Assembly (NCBI GenBank): GCA_023614405.1
Contig: CM042690.1
Span: forward strand, 523,048,293-523,112,292
Source: Avena insularis
Taxonomy: Eukaryota > Streptophyta > Magnoliopsida > Poales > Poaceae
Reading direction: 5' to 3'
DNA: 64,000 nucleotides
Every line of letters begins with the position of its first letter. Position 1 is the stretch's first letter. Shown in pieces: positions 51,450 to 63,000 of this stretch. The notes beneath the pieces are model-generated. The model made no database searches, had not been told where the DNA came from, and saw only the letters and a list, made by a program, of their open reading frames with translations. The position numbers and the translations under genes are program-made.

Positions 51450-52545
51450 GTATTATCTGAGCGAGGTATTGTCTGCTTCAAAACAAAATTACCCTCACTA
51501 TCAAAAAATGGCGTATGGCGTATATATGTCGGCCAAGAAACTCAAACACTATTTTCAGGAACATCCCATCAAAGTGATATGTGAGGCACCCATATCAGAG
51601 ATTATGAGTAACAAGGATGCAAGTGGCCGGATAGCAAAATGGGCAATTGAGTTAGCCCCATATGCGCCACATTTTGATAGAAGAGATGCTATAAAGTCGC
51701 AAGTTGTGGCGGATTTCTTTGTTGACTGGGCTGAAATGCAATATGAGCCACCTCTGCCGGACTCCAGTTATTGGCGAATGCACTTTGATGGATTGAAACT
51801 GAAAGATGGGTTGGGCGCCGGGGTAGTGCTTACCTCACCCAAGAAGGATCAACTGAAATATGTCCTTCAGATCCACTTAAGTGCCTCGAATAATGTTGCG
51901 GAGTACGAAGCATTGGTACATGGTCTCAAGGTAGCGAAAGAAGTGGGGATACGTTGGATACAATGCTTTGGAGATTCGGATTTGGTGGTGCAACAAGTGT
52001 CTAGAAATTGGGATGCCTTGGATGCTAACATGGCCCTATACAGATTCCATGTTCAAAAGATAAGTGGGTTTTTTGAAGGGTGTGAGTTCCATCACATACC
52101 TCGGATTGAAAACGAGGCAGCAGATACGCTGTCCAAGTTAGGCTCATCACGGCAGCCATTCTCGCCAAATGTTGCTTTGGAGCACCTAAGAAAACCATCT
52201 ATCACGCCATCGCATGAATCAGACTCAATTTATATCCCGACAATCTCCGGATCAGGAGCTGCACCTATGGAGATAGAGTGGGGAGGCACCTCAGCAAACC
52301 CGGGGACTTCTTCGGCAAGCCCGGGGACTGCCTCAGCAAACCCGGGGACTGATCAGCTTGACCCGGCAGGAGTTATGTCGGTAGATGTGATGGAAATTGA
52401 CGAGGAACCATTCCCTGTCCGGACTATACCAACTTGGGCCAAGCCAATTTTTGATTTCCTGAAAGAGGGAACATTGCCCGATGACGAGGTAATCTCAAGA
52501 CAGATCCAGAGGAGAGCAAAGGCCTATACTATTATCAACGTCTAA
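51450..52545 (+). pseudogene. RNase H end, archaeal-type RNase H and linker of Tat element 2
   Basis: The frame 51469-52545 (358 residues) is the best preserved part of this element. After SASKQNYPHYQKMAYGVYMS come WRMHFDGLKLKDG, NNVAEYEALVHGLKVAKE and CFGDSDLVVQQV, the acidic positions of the second RNase H. A linker with 7-residue Pro/Gly repeats leads to a conserved tail (FDFLKEGTLPDDEVISRQIQRRAKAY, given here by its ends 52445-52530) and a stop at 52545 before integrase. Element 1 has an in-frame TAG where this copy reads Gln in SASKQ. Confidence 0.87.
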
Positions 52546-53670
52546 CTATACAAAAGAAGTGTGACAATAATCTTCGGGAGTCAAAAGCGTCAATTCGAGC
52601 TAAGTGAAGGACTTGAAATACTTCGAGATATTCACCAAGGGGAATGTGGCCATCATGCCTCCTCAAGGGCCTTAGTGGCAAAAGATTTCTGGCATGGATT
52701 TTATTGGCCCAGTGGTTGTTAAAGATACGCCACGAAAACTCATTTACCAATGTCGGACCTGAAAACTACCCCCATTACCTAGCCATTTGCTGTATGGTGC
52801 CTAGATATGATAGGGCCATTTAAGCCGGCTAAAGGAGGGATGACCCATATCCTAGTTATGGTTAACAAGTTCACCAAGTGGATTGAAGTGAAACCAATTT
52901 GGAAATGTGATGAGGCAATAGCAGTAAGATTCCTCAAGGATATAATCCTGAGATATGGCTATCCCCATAGCATCATAACTGATAATGGAACAAATTTCGC
53001 TGAAGGAGCATTTGTGAGGTTCTGCCAAGAAAAGAAGATCCGGCTAGATGTCGCCTCAGTCGCCCACCGTGCATCGAACGGGGAAGTGGAAAGGTCCAAC
53101 GGACTGGTATTGTCTGGGATAAAACCCCGACTCATCGAGCCGTTGCAAAGATCAACGGGGTGCTAGATAGAAGAACTACCGGTGGTACTGTGGAGTTTAA
53201 GAACAACTCCGAATCGATCAACAGGCTATACGCCATTCTTGCTCGTATATGGGGTAGAAGCTGTATTACCAGCCGACATAGAGCATGATTTGCTAAGGGG
53301 TCACCCAATACACAGAAGCTGAAGTGTGCGAAGCCCGACAAAATGATGTTGATCTACTAGAAGAAGCGAGAGAATTGGCCTTGTCCAGATCCGCCATATA
53401 TCAGCAAAATCTCCGACGCTATCATAGCCAGAAAGTAAACCCCCGAGTCTTCCAGGAAGGTGACCTGGTACTCCGGTTGATATAGCGCACAACTAGCATG
53501 CATACGATATCCCCTCCATGGGAAGGACCTTTCATTGTAAGCAAAGCCTTGCACAATGATTCCTATTATCTTATTGATGCACGGCCCTAGGAAAAGAACA
53601 AGGCAGACAGGTCCGGAGAGGAATCTAAGCGACCGTGGAATGTAGCACTACTTCGTCCTTTCTACACCTA
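52546..53670 (+). pseudogene. Integrase of Tat element 2
   Basis: The zinc-binding half is damaged: DIHQGECGHH is present near 52640, but a deletion at about 52715 removes the CxxC pair found in element 1. The core frame 52807-53166 keeps MIGPF, HSIITDNGTNF with the catalytic Asp, and NGEVERSN with the Glu. A TAG follows at 53164-53166. The remainder to about 53670 can be read with stops and frameshifts to a C-terminus like that of element 1 (RPFYT). It is non-functional. Confidence 0.85.
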
Positions 53671-54302
53671 ACAAAGAGATGAATGTACCCAAGCTACTCA
53701 TATGTCGGTATGTATGTCGGCAATGAGCTTATTAATAAAACTTTGGCACCCCAAGCAGAAACTCGGGGACTGCCATAATAATTGTCTTTCTCATTTTAGT
53801 ATTTTTATGTCGGTTGGGTTAAATCACTTATATCTTAGTCGGGTTAGTAATGTGTGAGCACCAAAAACCCAACTCTTCGACTTTGCTGTTGACCAACAAG
53901 AATTGGCTTCATGGCAAGCAAGAGAACAAGTTTGGAATGGCAAAGCACATGAAAAACGACTAAGGAAAAAAACTTAAGCGGGTCGACATTGGTTATTTTG
54001 ACTAACCCTTGGTTTATTGTATTTATCTAATGCCGAATCATTTTGAGCTAGTCTCAAAGTTTCAAGTATTGTTAAATCAATTTTTTGAACCTTGGACTCG
54101 TAAGTCAAAAAGCCGAATCAAGGTAGACGCAAGCCAAGTCAAAAATTGGGGGAACAAGAAAACAAAACTCGGGGACTTCGCCCACAATAATCCCACATTA
54201 AGAACTTAGTTCCAAACGATAAGTTGTAGCACAACCAAAATAAAGTATTTAAATACACTTCCGCCCGGCATTCCGGGGATCTGACAAATATGATAAGTGT
54301 TT
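53671..54302. other. Non-coding region between convergent pol and antisense gene, element 2
   Basis: No gene seen. It corresponds to 25659-26269 of element 1, with shared pieces (CCAACAAGAATTGGCTTCATGG, here noted by position 53892-53913). It would hold the 3' ends of the two convergent transcripts. Confidence 0.6.
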
Positions 54303-55799
54303 TTAAGGAGCATGACCAGTAGCCGAATCTTCAGCCGAAGAAGGTGGCACTTTGGAGTTTGGAGGAGGGGCGCTAGCCTCGGCTTCATCCTCAGGGTCGA
54401 CCTCGCCATCCTCCAGGTCTTCGGCCTTGTCGCCAAGCTCGGAGGCCTCACTCTCACTCCCTTCTTCTTCTTCATCTCCAGAAGCAACTTCATCGTCAAC
54501 AATGTCGAGATAACTTGACCCTTCATTCCAAGCGTGGCAGAAGGAGTATTGAATAAGCTTGTTGGCACAGGCTTTGCAGCACGCAACCCAATCTGGATCT
54601 TCGCACCACTTAGATCCGGTGCGCATGCGGGTATGCAACCCTAGGTCAATTCCTTCATACCACGACAGGACGAATTGCAAGGCAATGTCAGCCCCAGCTC
54701 GTGCGGCAGATTCACACCACAGATGCAGCTGCGTATCACACTCCATTAATTTGGCTATGAAGGTCGAACTTCTTTTTGGAATGGTCTCAGTGGGCCAGAG
54801 GGAGCCGAACATTCGCGTTGCCGCCGGTATAATGTCTGCGTCGTGGTTCTTCACTAGCTCAAGGCAAGCGGTGAGGCTCGCCAGCAGATCCTCTGTATTA
54901 TACGAGATTGGCTCGGCGCCAGGCCGCGCAATAATACCACGTTGTTCACGGGACTAGATCACGGCAGCAACACCAAACGTGTCACTTTCTGGAAATTTGC
55001 CTGAGAATAGAGTAGAGGTGACAGTGAGCAAAGAACTCACGTGCAATCTGGAAGAGGAGCCGCTGAAGCTCGAAATGGACATTGGCGCTGTGGGCTTGGA
55101 GTTTCTCGTAGTCAGAGGTCACCGACGTAAGTTCGACATCGGCTTCCTGCAGTAAGCTTTGGTCCTTGGAAATTTGAGTGGTTAAACGCTCTTTTTCCTC
55201 GGCAAACTCCTGGTCAGTCTTCTCCAATTCGGACTTATGGAGGCCCTTGAGCCTCTGAATTTCGGCATTTAGCCGAGTAATTTCCGAGTCCTAGAGCTGC
55301 AACCGAGCTTTCTCTCCGTCCTTCTTCTTTAGCTCAGCCTCATGCTTCCCTTCTTATTCGAGGAAATGGGTCATCATATCAGGCATTGTAACGCTATCTT
55401 CAAGAGCAACTGCAACAGTGGCATAATCCAGAGAAACCGAAGTATAAATGTCGACCGGGTAAAGAAAGGAGCATACAGTGATCGTGCGAAGGAGATAAGA
55501 TTACCTTTGATTTCAGCTAGGTTCTTCCGCATGATAATATTCTTAGCTTCAACCTCGGCTGCATGGTTCGGATAGCAAATTAATACGGATCATAGACAAC
55601 TCAAATGAATGAAAATGGAAGAAGGAAAAGTCTAAGTAAATAACATTACCCTTCTTCTGGTGATCCTCTAGGAGTTTGCCATAACACGCACGAATGTCTT
55701 TATAGGAGTCCAGCAGGTGCTGGAACTCAGCGGATCGGCGATTAGTGGTAATCTGAAATAAGCAACGCAATGTCAAGATCAAAAGTAAGATAAATAAAT

Positions 55800-56260
55800 A
55801 TTCGAAGTCTACAAGATCCGGGCCAAGTGGAACTTAACCCGGCTCTAGGTGTGTGGATATTCGAAGTCTACAAGATTCAGGCCAAGTGGAACTTAACCCG
55901 GCTCTAGGTGTGTGGATCTTCGAAGTCTATAAAATCTGGGCCAAGTGGAACTTAACCCGGCTCTAGGTGTGGGGATATTCGAAGTTTACAAGATCCCAGC
56001 CAAGTGGAACTTAACCCGGCTCTAGGTGTGTGGATATTCGAAGTCTACAAGACCCAAGCCAAGGGAACTTAACCCAGCTCTAGGTGTGGAAATATTCGAA
56101 GTCTACGAGATCCGGGCCAAGCAGAACTTAACCCGGCTCTAGGTGTGTAGATATTCGAAGTCTACAAGATCCGGGCCAAGCGGAACTTAACCCGGCTCTA
56201 GGTGTGTGGATATTCGATGTACAGGATCCGGGCCAAGGAAACTTAACCCGGCTCTAACTT
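55800..56260. repeat. 59-bp tandem repeat in intron 3 of the antisense gene, element 2
   Basis: About eight copies of a 59-bp unit with TTCGAAGTCTACAAGATCC, GGCCAAGTGG and AACTTAACCCGGCTCTAGG. On the minus strand it matches the repeat at 23788-24213. It lies in the inferred intron 55753-56413. Copies differ by a few substitutions and 1-3 bp indels. Confidence 0.9.
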
Positions 56261-56849
56261 TGTTAAAATTTGAAGTTGCTACGAACAGAAACTAAATTCT
56301 ATAAGGAGCATCCGACCGAGTAACAAGTTACTCCCTCGAAGGCTCAGGGACTAGGGGATATATCTACAAATGCTCAGCTATACAAAGTACTAACAAAAGA
56401 GGAAAAGAATTACCTCCATCATCCGACCAGCTAAAGAGATGGCCTTGGTAGCGGAGTTCATCTGTGCACTGAACTCGGCTGGGCCGAACTTCTCTGGCAG
56501 ATCATCTTGTGGGTCGATGAATTCAGCATTGTTCCAGTTCTTCACGTACTCCAGGAGCAGTGGACTGTAACTTTCGCCACTGGGAGAGCAGTTCGCCACA
56601 AGGCCTTTGACGTGGGCCTCTCGCCTGGCGGATTGAGCTGTAGCAGGGCTGGTATGCAGAACCAGCTGTCTACTACCCTCTGATCTGGCAGCATGTGACG
56701 CAAACGAGATCCCTTTAGTTGATCCGGCAGCTTTCTTGAGCTTGCTGGATGAAGCCTGAGGAGCTGGCTGGAATATATCCGCGACTGAGGGAGTTGATCC
56801 GGAGGGAGCTGACAGGGCCTTCCTCTTGGGAGGCTTGGTGGAAGCTGGT

Positions 56850-56995
56850 GAGGCTTTTGCTGCTACTGCTGGTGCTGGTGTTGCTTCTGGTGCTGCTGCT
56901 AGTGCTGCTACTGTTGCTGGTGCTGGTGCTGGTGCTGCTGCTGGCGCTGGTGATGCTGTTGCTATTGCTGCTGCTGGTGCTACTGGTGCTAGAAA
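56850..56995 (-). repeat. GCT/GGT trinucleotide tract coding Ala/Pro-rich sequence
   Basis: A run of GCTGCT, GGTGCT and similar triplets. On the minus strand it reads as APAPAPATVAALAAAP-type sequence in exon 3 of the antisense gene. On the plus strand the same triplets give a poly-Leu frame, which is not real. Element 1 has a shorter Ala/Pro-rich section at about 23085-23215. Confidence 0.8.
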
Positions 56996-58901
56996 CACTT
57001 GGGGAGAAGAAGAACTTGTTGGGGGCGGTGCCGATGAAGCTGGCACCTCAAAACTTGGCGCCGAGGCCGAAGAGGAACTAGGGAGATCCGGCATGGCCGT
57101 ATCCAAAGCCGCCCCACTACCCCCGCGCCGACATTGCCCTCCTCATGACGAGGTGGGCTCTGATCAGGCGCAGCCGCGCAGCCCTCTTAGATAGGGCTGA
57201 GCGGGGAGAGTATCGTCATCGAGGGGGGGAGGAGAGGGGAGAAGGGCTACTCCGGATCAGAGATGCTATGCTGGAGCCACTCTGGGGAATGACCCTAGGA
57301 GCTCTGAGAAGCAGAAAAGAACCAAGTCAAAAAGAGAGAGAACCAGTAAGAGACAAGAGCAAACACAGAAAGGGAAAAAACTTGAAGGGCAAATGCAAAA
57401 GACTTACTCGTTTGAGGTTGGGGGAGCCCGAGGTTTGGGCGTCCTCCGGACCGTGCTCTTGGCAGCCGGCTTAGTCGAGGTTTTCACCCTGGACTTCTTG
57501 TACCTCTTCTTGGGCGGCGGCACCTCCGAAGCTGCGGCCGAGGCAGCCACACTCTTCTAGGAAGAAGCAGGGACCGGGCCACCAGTGGCGAGGGGAGGAA
57601 CCTCGTGGACCGGACCGGCTGGGTTAGCTGAAGATTTGGACATAACCAGGTGCGCGTAAGAAATGAGAACTGGATCGAGTACCTCCAGGACCTCAACGTC
57701 CGAGTCATCGTCATCTAGCCAATCCCTTATAGAAGAGGCCTTACCAGCGCTACTTTTGATGATGTCCGGAGTAGGCAGGAAGGTCTCCAGGTCAGGCTCC
57801 TCCTCGTCCTCCTCGGTGCGGTCTGGTACCCACTTGCTCGCCAGCACTTCGCCATCCTCTAGTGGCTGCTGGAGGAATCGCTAAGAACAAGACGACAATT
57901 GCCAAGTTACGAAAGTAAACCGACATACAGAGAAGATCCGGAAAACAGTAAGAAGTAAGTTTACCTTAGGAGGAGGTTGTCCCGGGTAAAGGGTTCGATC
58001 CCCCATTCCCAATCTTCAGAGAATTCCTTCTCCACATTGAAAATGGCTTTAACCCGGCGGTAAATCACCGAGTTATCGAGCTCGAAAGATGAAGTCCGGT
58101 GGGGGTCGAGGGGGCCGCTCAAGTAACAAATCTTGTGGGCGCGCTTCTGAAGGGGGGAGACCCGGCTGCTGATAAAAGTGGTCATGATGTCCTCCCCTGA
58201 AGCTTCTCCTTGAGTAGCTCCTTGATCCGACGCTCCACCTGATTTGCCTAGGCCGTGGGTCGCTTGGGAATGCTCTCCCAAAGCGAGGTATATGGAGGCC
58301 CAAGCTTGAAGGGGAGGAGCCGGATCAAGTCTTCCTTGGTGGTGTTTTGGACATAGAAGAAAGTCCGGGCCCAGCCTTTACAGGATTCAAGCCCGGTGAC
58401 CCAGGGAAATGCGGAGTTCTTGCAGGGAGATATGGAGGCAGCACCGCATTGGGTCAGGTGCTTGTCCTCCGGAGCAAGCTTCTTGTCCGGAACCACATTC
58501 CTTCGGAGATCGAAGAATTTGATCCATAGCTCCTTGGTTAGCCATAGGCTGATATATCCCTCAATGCTAGAGGCAAAGGAGGACAAAGAAGTGATGGCGT
58601 TGGCGGGGAGATGATGCGGTTGCAGTTTATACGTAGAAATGAAATCGAAAAAGAAATCTGAGGTAGGAAGGCCGAAGCCACGTTGAAAATGGGAAAGAAA
58701 AACAACATATTCCCTAGGATTGGGGGAAGGAGAAATCTCGCTGGAGGCGAGGCGACAGGCAACGCCGGCGGGGATGCGGCGCGTGGCACAAACCCATCCC
58801 AAGTCGTCCTCGCAGACGAACACGCCGTCCCAGCAGCCGCGCTCGCGGCCCTCTACTTCTTCCTCCTACTGCGCCACCACGGCTGCCTCCTTCTCAGTCA
58901 T

Positions 58902-59527
58902 GGTGGACTCAAGGTCTTCGAGAGAGAAATCAGAGTAGAAATAACCGGAGGAGGGGAAACGGAAAGCGCAAGCCCCCGTGATGAAGCCCTTGAGCGGGAA
59001 CGGCGGTGCAGGTGCAAGGTGATGCCTGTGCGCGGTCGTGACGGCGTTGGTGCAATGAGGAACTAGCGGCGGCAATAAGGTTGCAGAGAGAGAAAGGAGG
59101 CTACGAAGCGTAGAGAAAATGGGGAACTTCCCTAGAGATTGCCCTAGGCCCTCTACTTAACACAAGAACGGCCAGTAGTGGAGCTTTGTGGTTGCCACGC
59201 CAAGACGCAACGGGCGGTACGAATCAAATTCCAGCATGGCCACAAAGCAAGGGCCACAAAGTTATCCCATGATGCAATGTAATGTTACAGTTAACAAGGC
59301 ACCGCAGTGAAGGGACGTGCGCAACAGTCATTCCTGACATTGCGACAGTAATCGGTGCATTAAATGCGCATAGCCCTTAAAATGAGGCAAAATGATGATT
59401 ACCCTCCATGTAGGATGTGGGGAAGCGTACAAGAGAAGGAACGGTAACTCGGATAAACAGGCAAAAACCCGGCCAGTGAGGAATAACTCAGAATGAGCCA
59501 AGGGATTCCCAGAGGAGAAGCCCCGGG
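58902..59527 (-). other. Upstream region of the antisense gene, Tat element 2, cut by Athila insertion
   Basis: Matches 20526-21281 of element 1 in reverse (shared CCCTTAAAATGAGGC near 59375 and ACAAGAGAAGGAACGG near 59430). A TTAAGTAGAGG on the minus strand near 59155 is the counterpart of the possible TATA box in element 1. The sequence stops at 59527, before the expected polypurine tract and 3' LTR, because another element begins at 59528. No separate gene is seen. Confidence 0.65.
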
Positions 59528-61027
59528 TGATGACCCACAAGTATAGGGCGTGTATCGCAGTATTTTCGATAAGTAAGAGTGTCGAACCCAACAAGGAGCA
59601 AAAGGTGCTGGCTAGTGGTATGGATCGGGAATTCTCTACAATTACTTAGCAAGCAGATTTTTAGGGGGTTTTCATAAAGCAAGTAAATGAAGTACAAGTA
59701 AACAAAAGACAATAAGAATAAATGCAGCAAGTGGCCCAATCCTTTATGCAGCAAAGGACAAGCCAGCTGTATTACTTAAGATGACCAAATGTTCTCGAGG
59801 ACACACGGGAAGACTGTCAAGTGTTTTCGCTTCCTATAGTTGATTAATCTTCTTTAGTTTGCTAAGTGTTGTGTGGGTGAACCTGTGCTAATGTACCGAC
59901 CTTCCTAGGACTAATACATACTTGTGATTATACCCCTTGCAAACATTCGTAAGTACAAGAAAGTAATTAAGGTAGAAACCTAACCACAACTTTAAACTCT
60001 AAGACCCTTACGTCCCTTGTGCAATGGTTTCCTAACGGGGGTTTAGGTTTTTGTCACTCCGGCAACCCCTATGATTAGTAGCCAAATACACAATGCATTC
60101 CCCTAGGCCCATATAGGTGAAGTGTCATGTAGTCGACGTTCACATGACACCACTAGAAGAAGTACACCAAAACTTAAATATAAAACTATTGAATCTTTCT
60201 CAACACAATTCCACTACTAACAACATGACTTCTCCCATGTCCTCAAGAACAAAACACACTACTCACAAGACATCATATGGATCATGATTAGAGATGGAAT
60301 AATGATTTATAACAATCTAAACTTAAAAAATAATTCAATGGTTCACTCAATAGCATCAACTACAAGGAGTAATCAACACCGGGAAAGTTTCCCCTAAGAA
60401 CTATGCAAGATTCAACCCAATTGTTACAGCAATATGGAGATGGTGATGAGGGTGATGATGGTGATGATGGTGGTGAAGAAGATGATGATGATACCGATGA
60501 AGTCCAGCTTGATGGTGGAGTTGATGGCGACGATCTCCCCTCTCCGGGAAGGAATTCCCCCGGCAGAAATCTGTCTACCGGAGAGATCTTTCTCTCTCGG
60601 TGTTTTCCGACCCGCAAAGGTGATGGAATCTTTCTGTGGTCGCTCCCCGAGTCTTAGGGTTTCGGGAGGAATATATACGCCAGAGGGGAGAGCCAGAGGT
60701 GGGCCAAGGTGGCGCGGCCTAGGGTGGCCCGCGCTAGGGGGTGGTGTGGCCCCCCTATGGCCCATCTCCACTCCTCCTTCTCGCTTCCTTCATCTTCTGG
60801 AAAATTAGGATTCTCCGTATATTTTCCCAGATTTTCTAATCTTCGCGAATTTTGCCTCCAAACAACACCTTTTCAATCAGAATCCTGACTGCAACGGTCC
60901 ATGCTCCAAAAGTCATCAACCATGCAAAAACAGATGAAATAACATAAGTATCACCTCTTAATATGAAATATATCAATGTATAACAGTAAATTATGACATA
61001 GAATAGTGATGCAAAATGGACGTATCA
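59528..61027 (-). repeat. 3' LTR of the Athila-type element (1500 bp)
   Basis: Plus-strand start TGATGACCCACAAGTATAGG, end GGACGTATCA. On the minus strand it is TGATACGTCC...GGGTCATCA. It contains a GAT-rich simple tract at about 60430-60500 and a TATA-like motif on the minus strand near 60670 (GTATATATTCC). Open frames through the GAT tract (60403-60657, 60434-60808) are low-complexity artefacts. The 1.5-kb length suits Athila-group LTRs. Confidence 0.83.
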
Positions 61028-61045
61028 ACACCCCCAAGCTTAGAC
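61028..61045 (-). other. Polypurine tract of the Athila-type element
   Basis: On the minus strand CTAAGCTTGGGGGTGT directly precedes the LTR start TGATACG. Position and G-rich composition fit the plus-strand primer. Confidence 0.75.
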
Positions 61046-62950
61046 TTCACTTGTCCCCAAGCGAAACTGAGCTCAATAAACATGACCTCAGATTTATGGA
61101 GTGAAGAGTCGATAAAAGAATACGGACAAGAAGCATCACATTCATCAATACATAGATCATAATAGAAGACAACTCAGTATTATATAACTCAACTTGTAAT
61201 GAGTAAAGGAAACACAATAAAGATACATAAAGTAAATCATAATTGGTAATGGCAAACTTAGATCTTGGTGGAAGAATAGTTGATAATTTGCTGGAGTTCA
61301 CAAATAACTGATTTTCAATGATAGCTTTCAAAGTAGTAGACACCAAGATAAGAGCAATGTGCAAAACAGGGAACATAAGAAACATGATTGAATAAATCAT
61401 CATATGAATGAATGAAACACAACAACTCACAATACTTGCTGAGATAGAAGGGAATAGGTTTACTGACTCAACTAAAAAGTAAAAGAAAGGCCCTTCGCAG
61501 AGGCAAGCAGGGATTTCAAGTTTCATAAAGAGCTCCCAAAAATTATGATACTTACTAGATTTCAGCTCTCATTGCCCCTATCATAGGCATCTTTAGGTGA
61601 TTAAGGTTAAAGTGACACAACTAAGAGGATATGCTTGACAAGTTATAAGTTGAAATCTCATGCCCCTTACTTACCAGTACCGAACCTCATGCTACTCAAT
61701 TTCAGTGACGAGTAAGCTCTTGTCATTGTAAATACATGTGTATCATTGAGAACCGCCAATCACGAGTAAGCTCTTGTCATTGTAAATACATGTGTATCAT
61801 TGAGAACCGCCAACGGGGTACCCCTTGCACATGATACAGGAGCCATCCCATAATCAAAATGATAAGGCAAGCAAACAATGAGCATCTCAACAATCTTTTT
61901 ATTTGCTATTTGCATAGGTTTTTATTGAGGATGCTTCATAGAATGCTCACTATAGTTATGCTGCAAGTTTCCACCATGATTAGGCATGGCTTAGGCTAGC
62001 GGCCCTGCGTTTCTCTAACACACATAGGAACTCCATGATCTTACAAGTTCCCCTTTTATTTCACACCGCCGAGATCCATAGGCAAAAGAATCATGATAAC
62101 AACTAGGTACAAAGTACCATGGCAGTGTTCAAAGCGTTCCCCATGATACATGGTTCTGCTAACTTCAACTCATAAAGCGCAAGTATATACGCAACAAAGA
62201 AGGACCCAATGGTTCAAGTTTATTAAGTGCAAGAAAATAAAGTGTGCCATCAAGTTCGTGAGAGCTTTAATCACTAATTTTCACATAACAAGTTTAATTT
62301 GGAAGGTAGATAAAAACAAGAATTTACTTGGAATAGCAATAATGCTAATATGTAGGTATCGTGGACACAAATGGTAGAGGTTTTTATTTAAGGATTGGAT
62401 GCACGAGAAGAATTCCCTCTCAGTACAGGTTTTTGGCTAGCAAGGTTGGGTAGCAAGTATAAGAGTTGAAGGAAACAAACAAACATACAAGTGATAAAGA
62501 CAAACATGCAATCTTCCTTGGAAGCACAAAAGATCTTAACTAGAGAATACTAAACTTATGAGCAAATCAAGAAAGAAAGATGATGAAATTATATTTCTTT
62601 AGAGTACTTTTATCTTTTTCATGCAACTCTCAAAAATAGGGTTGCTACTAAGCAAGCCAGGTTTTCCAAAACCAACTAAATTAACTCAATGATCCCAAAG
62701 TGATACCAATACTAACAACAAGATCACTCATATAACCACGAATTGAAAACTAATATAAGATATGCAAAAGAGTAAATGATAGAACTTCTCATTAATATTC
62801 CATAACGGCAACTCACACCAAGGGATACATATCTAACGAGAGAGGGGACACTTCCAAAATGCAAACCATCCTACATGATAACTTCTCTATTCATGATATG
62901 ACTCTACTAAAAAGGTAAAAATATAGAAGATAGTGATGTGATACCGCGGC
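61046..62950. other. Non-coding internal region of the Athila-type element
   Basis: About 1.9 kb of AT-rich sequence without a convincing gene on either strand. The longest frame (61047-61526, minus) is hydrophobic, lacks known motifs and is most likely chance. It holds the 54-bp duplication at 61708-61815. Long untranslated stretches before the 3' LTR are usual in this group. Confidence 0.6.
61708..61815. repeat. 54-bp tandem duplication
   Basis: Two adjacent, almost identical copies, 61708-61761 and 61762-61815, each starting ACGAGTAAGCTCTTGTC and ending near GAGAACCGCCAA. The very low divergence suggests a recent local duplication inside the element. Confidence 0.9.
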
Positions 62951-62966
62951 ACTCCCCCAAGCTTGG
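62951..62966 (-). other. Second, internal polypurine-like tract
   Basis: ACTCCCCCAAGCTTGG on the plus strand; minus-strand CCAAGCTTGGGGGAGT shares the AAGCTTGGGGG core with the tract at 61028-61045. It lies 1.9 kb further from the LTR, just after the 3' end of the frame 63549-63001 in element sense. Confidence 0.55.
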
Positions 62967-63000
62967 AACAAACCAAGGGGGTGCCAAACCTGATGATGAA

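Larger units (their letters stand above)
54303..58901 (-). pseudogene. Spliced antisense gene of Tat element 2 (Transposase_28-like)
   Basis: Seven exons parallel those of element 1: 58901-57965, 57880-57408, 57303-56414, 55752-55650, 55558-55505, 55409-55041 and 55000-54303. Exon 1 starts MTEKEAAVVAQ, hits a stop, and holds VVFLSHFQRGFGLPTSDFFF and LQPHHLPANAITSL. Exon 2 is acidic; exon 3 is rich in Ala, Pro and Ser with a long Ala/Pro tract; exon 6 is a coiled coil with internal stops (one in FLE*EGKHEAELKKK); exon 7 ends in a strongly acidic tail. Splice sites follow GT/AG by eye. Function is unknown. Stops in exons 1, 3 and 6 make it a pseudogene in this copy. Confidence 0.72.
45633..59527 (+). 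mobile_element. Tat-lineage Ty3/gypsy retrotransposon, element 2 (interrupted, inactive)
   Basis: Begins with a full 5' LTR at 45633, then primer-binding site, gag, protease, RT, RNase H, archaeal-type RNase H and integrase on the plus strand, and the antisense gene on the minus strand (58901-54303). It stops at 59527, where an Athila-type LTR begins, before its own polypurine tract and 3' LTR. A solo LTR splits its RNase H region at 50937-51449. The layout matches Tat element 1 throughout. It is more decayed, with many stops and small deletions, and lies in the opposite orientation. Confidence 0.9.

Noticed and set aside
56749..57194. Poly-Leu membrane-like protein on the plus strand
   Set aside because: It is the reverse side of the Ala/Pro triplet tract of the antisense gene.
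60360..60808. Acidic or Met-rich frames in the Athila LTR
   Set aside because: Caused by a GAT/ATG simple tract; both strands are open across it.
61047..61526. Hydrophobic 159-residue minus-strand frame as an env-like protein
   Set aside because: No signal peptide plus anchor arrangement, no conserved motif, AT-rich sequence that gives hydrophobic codons by chance.
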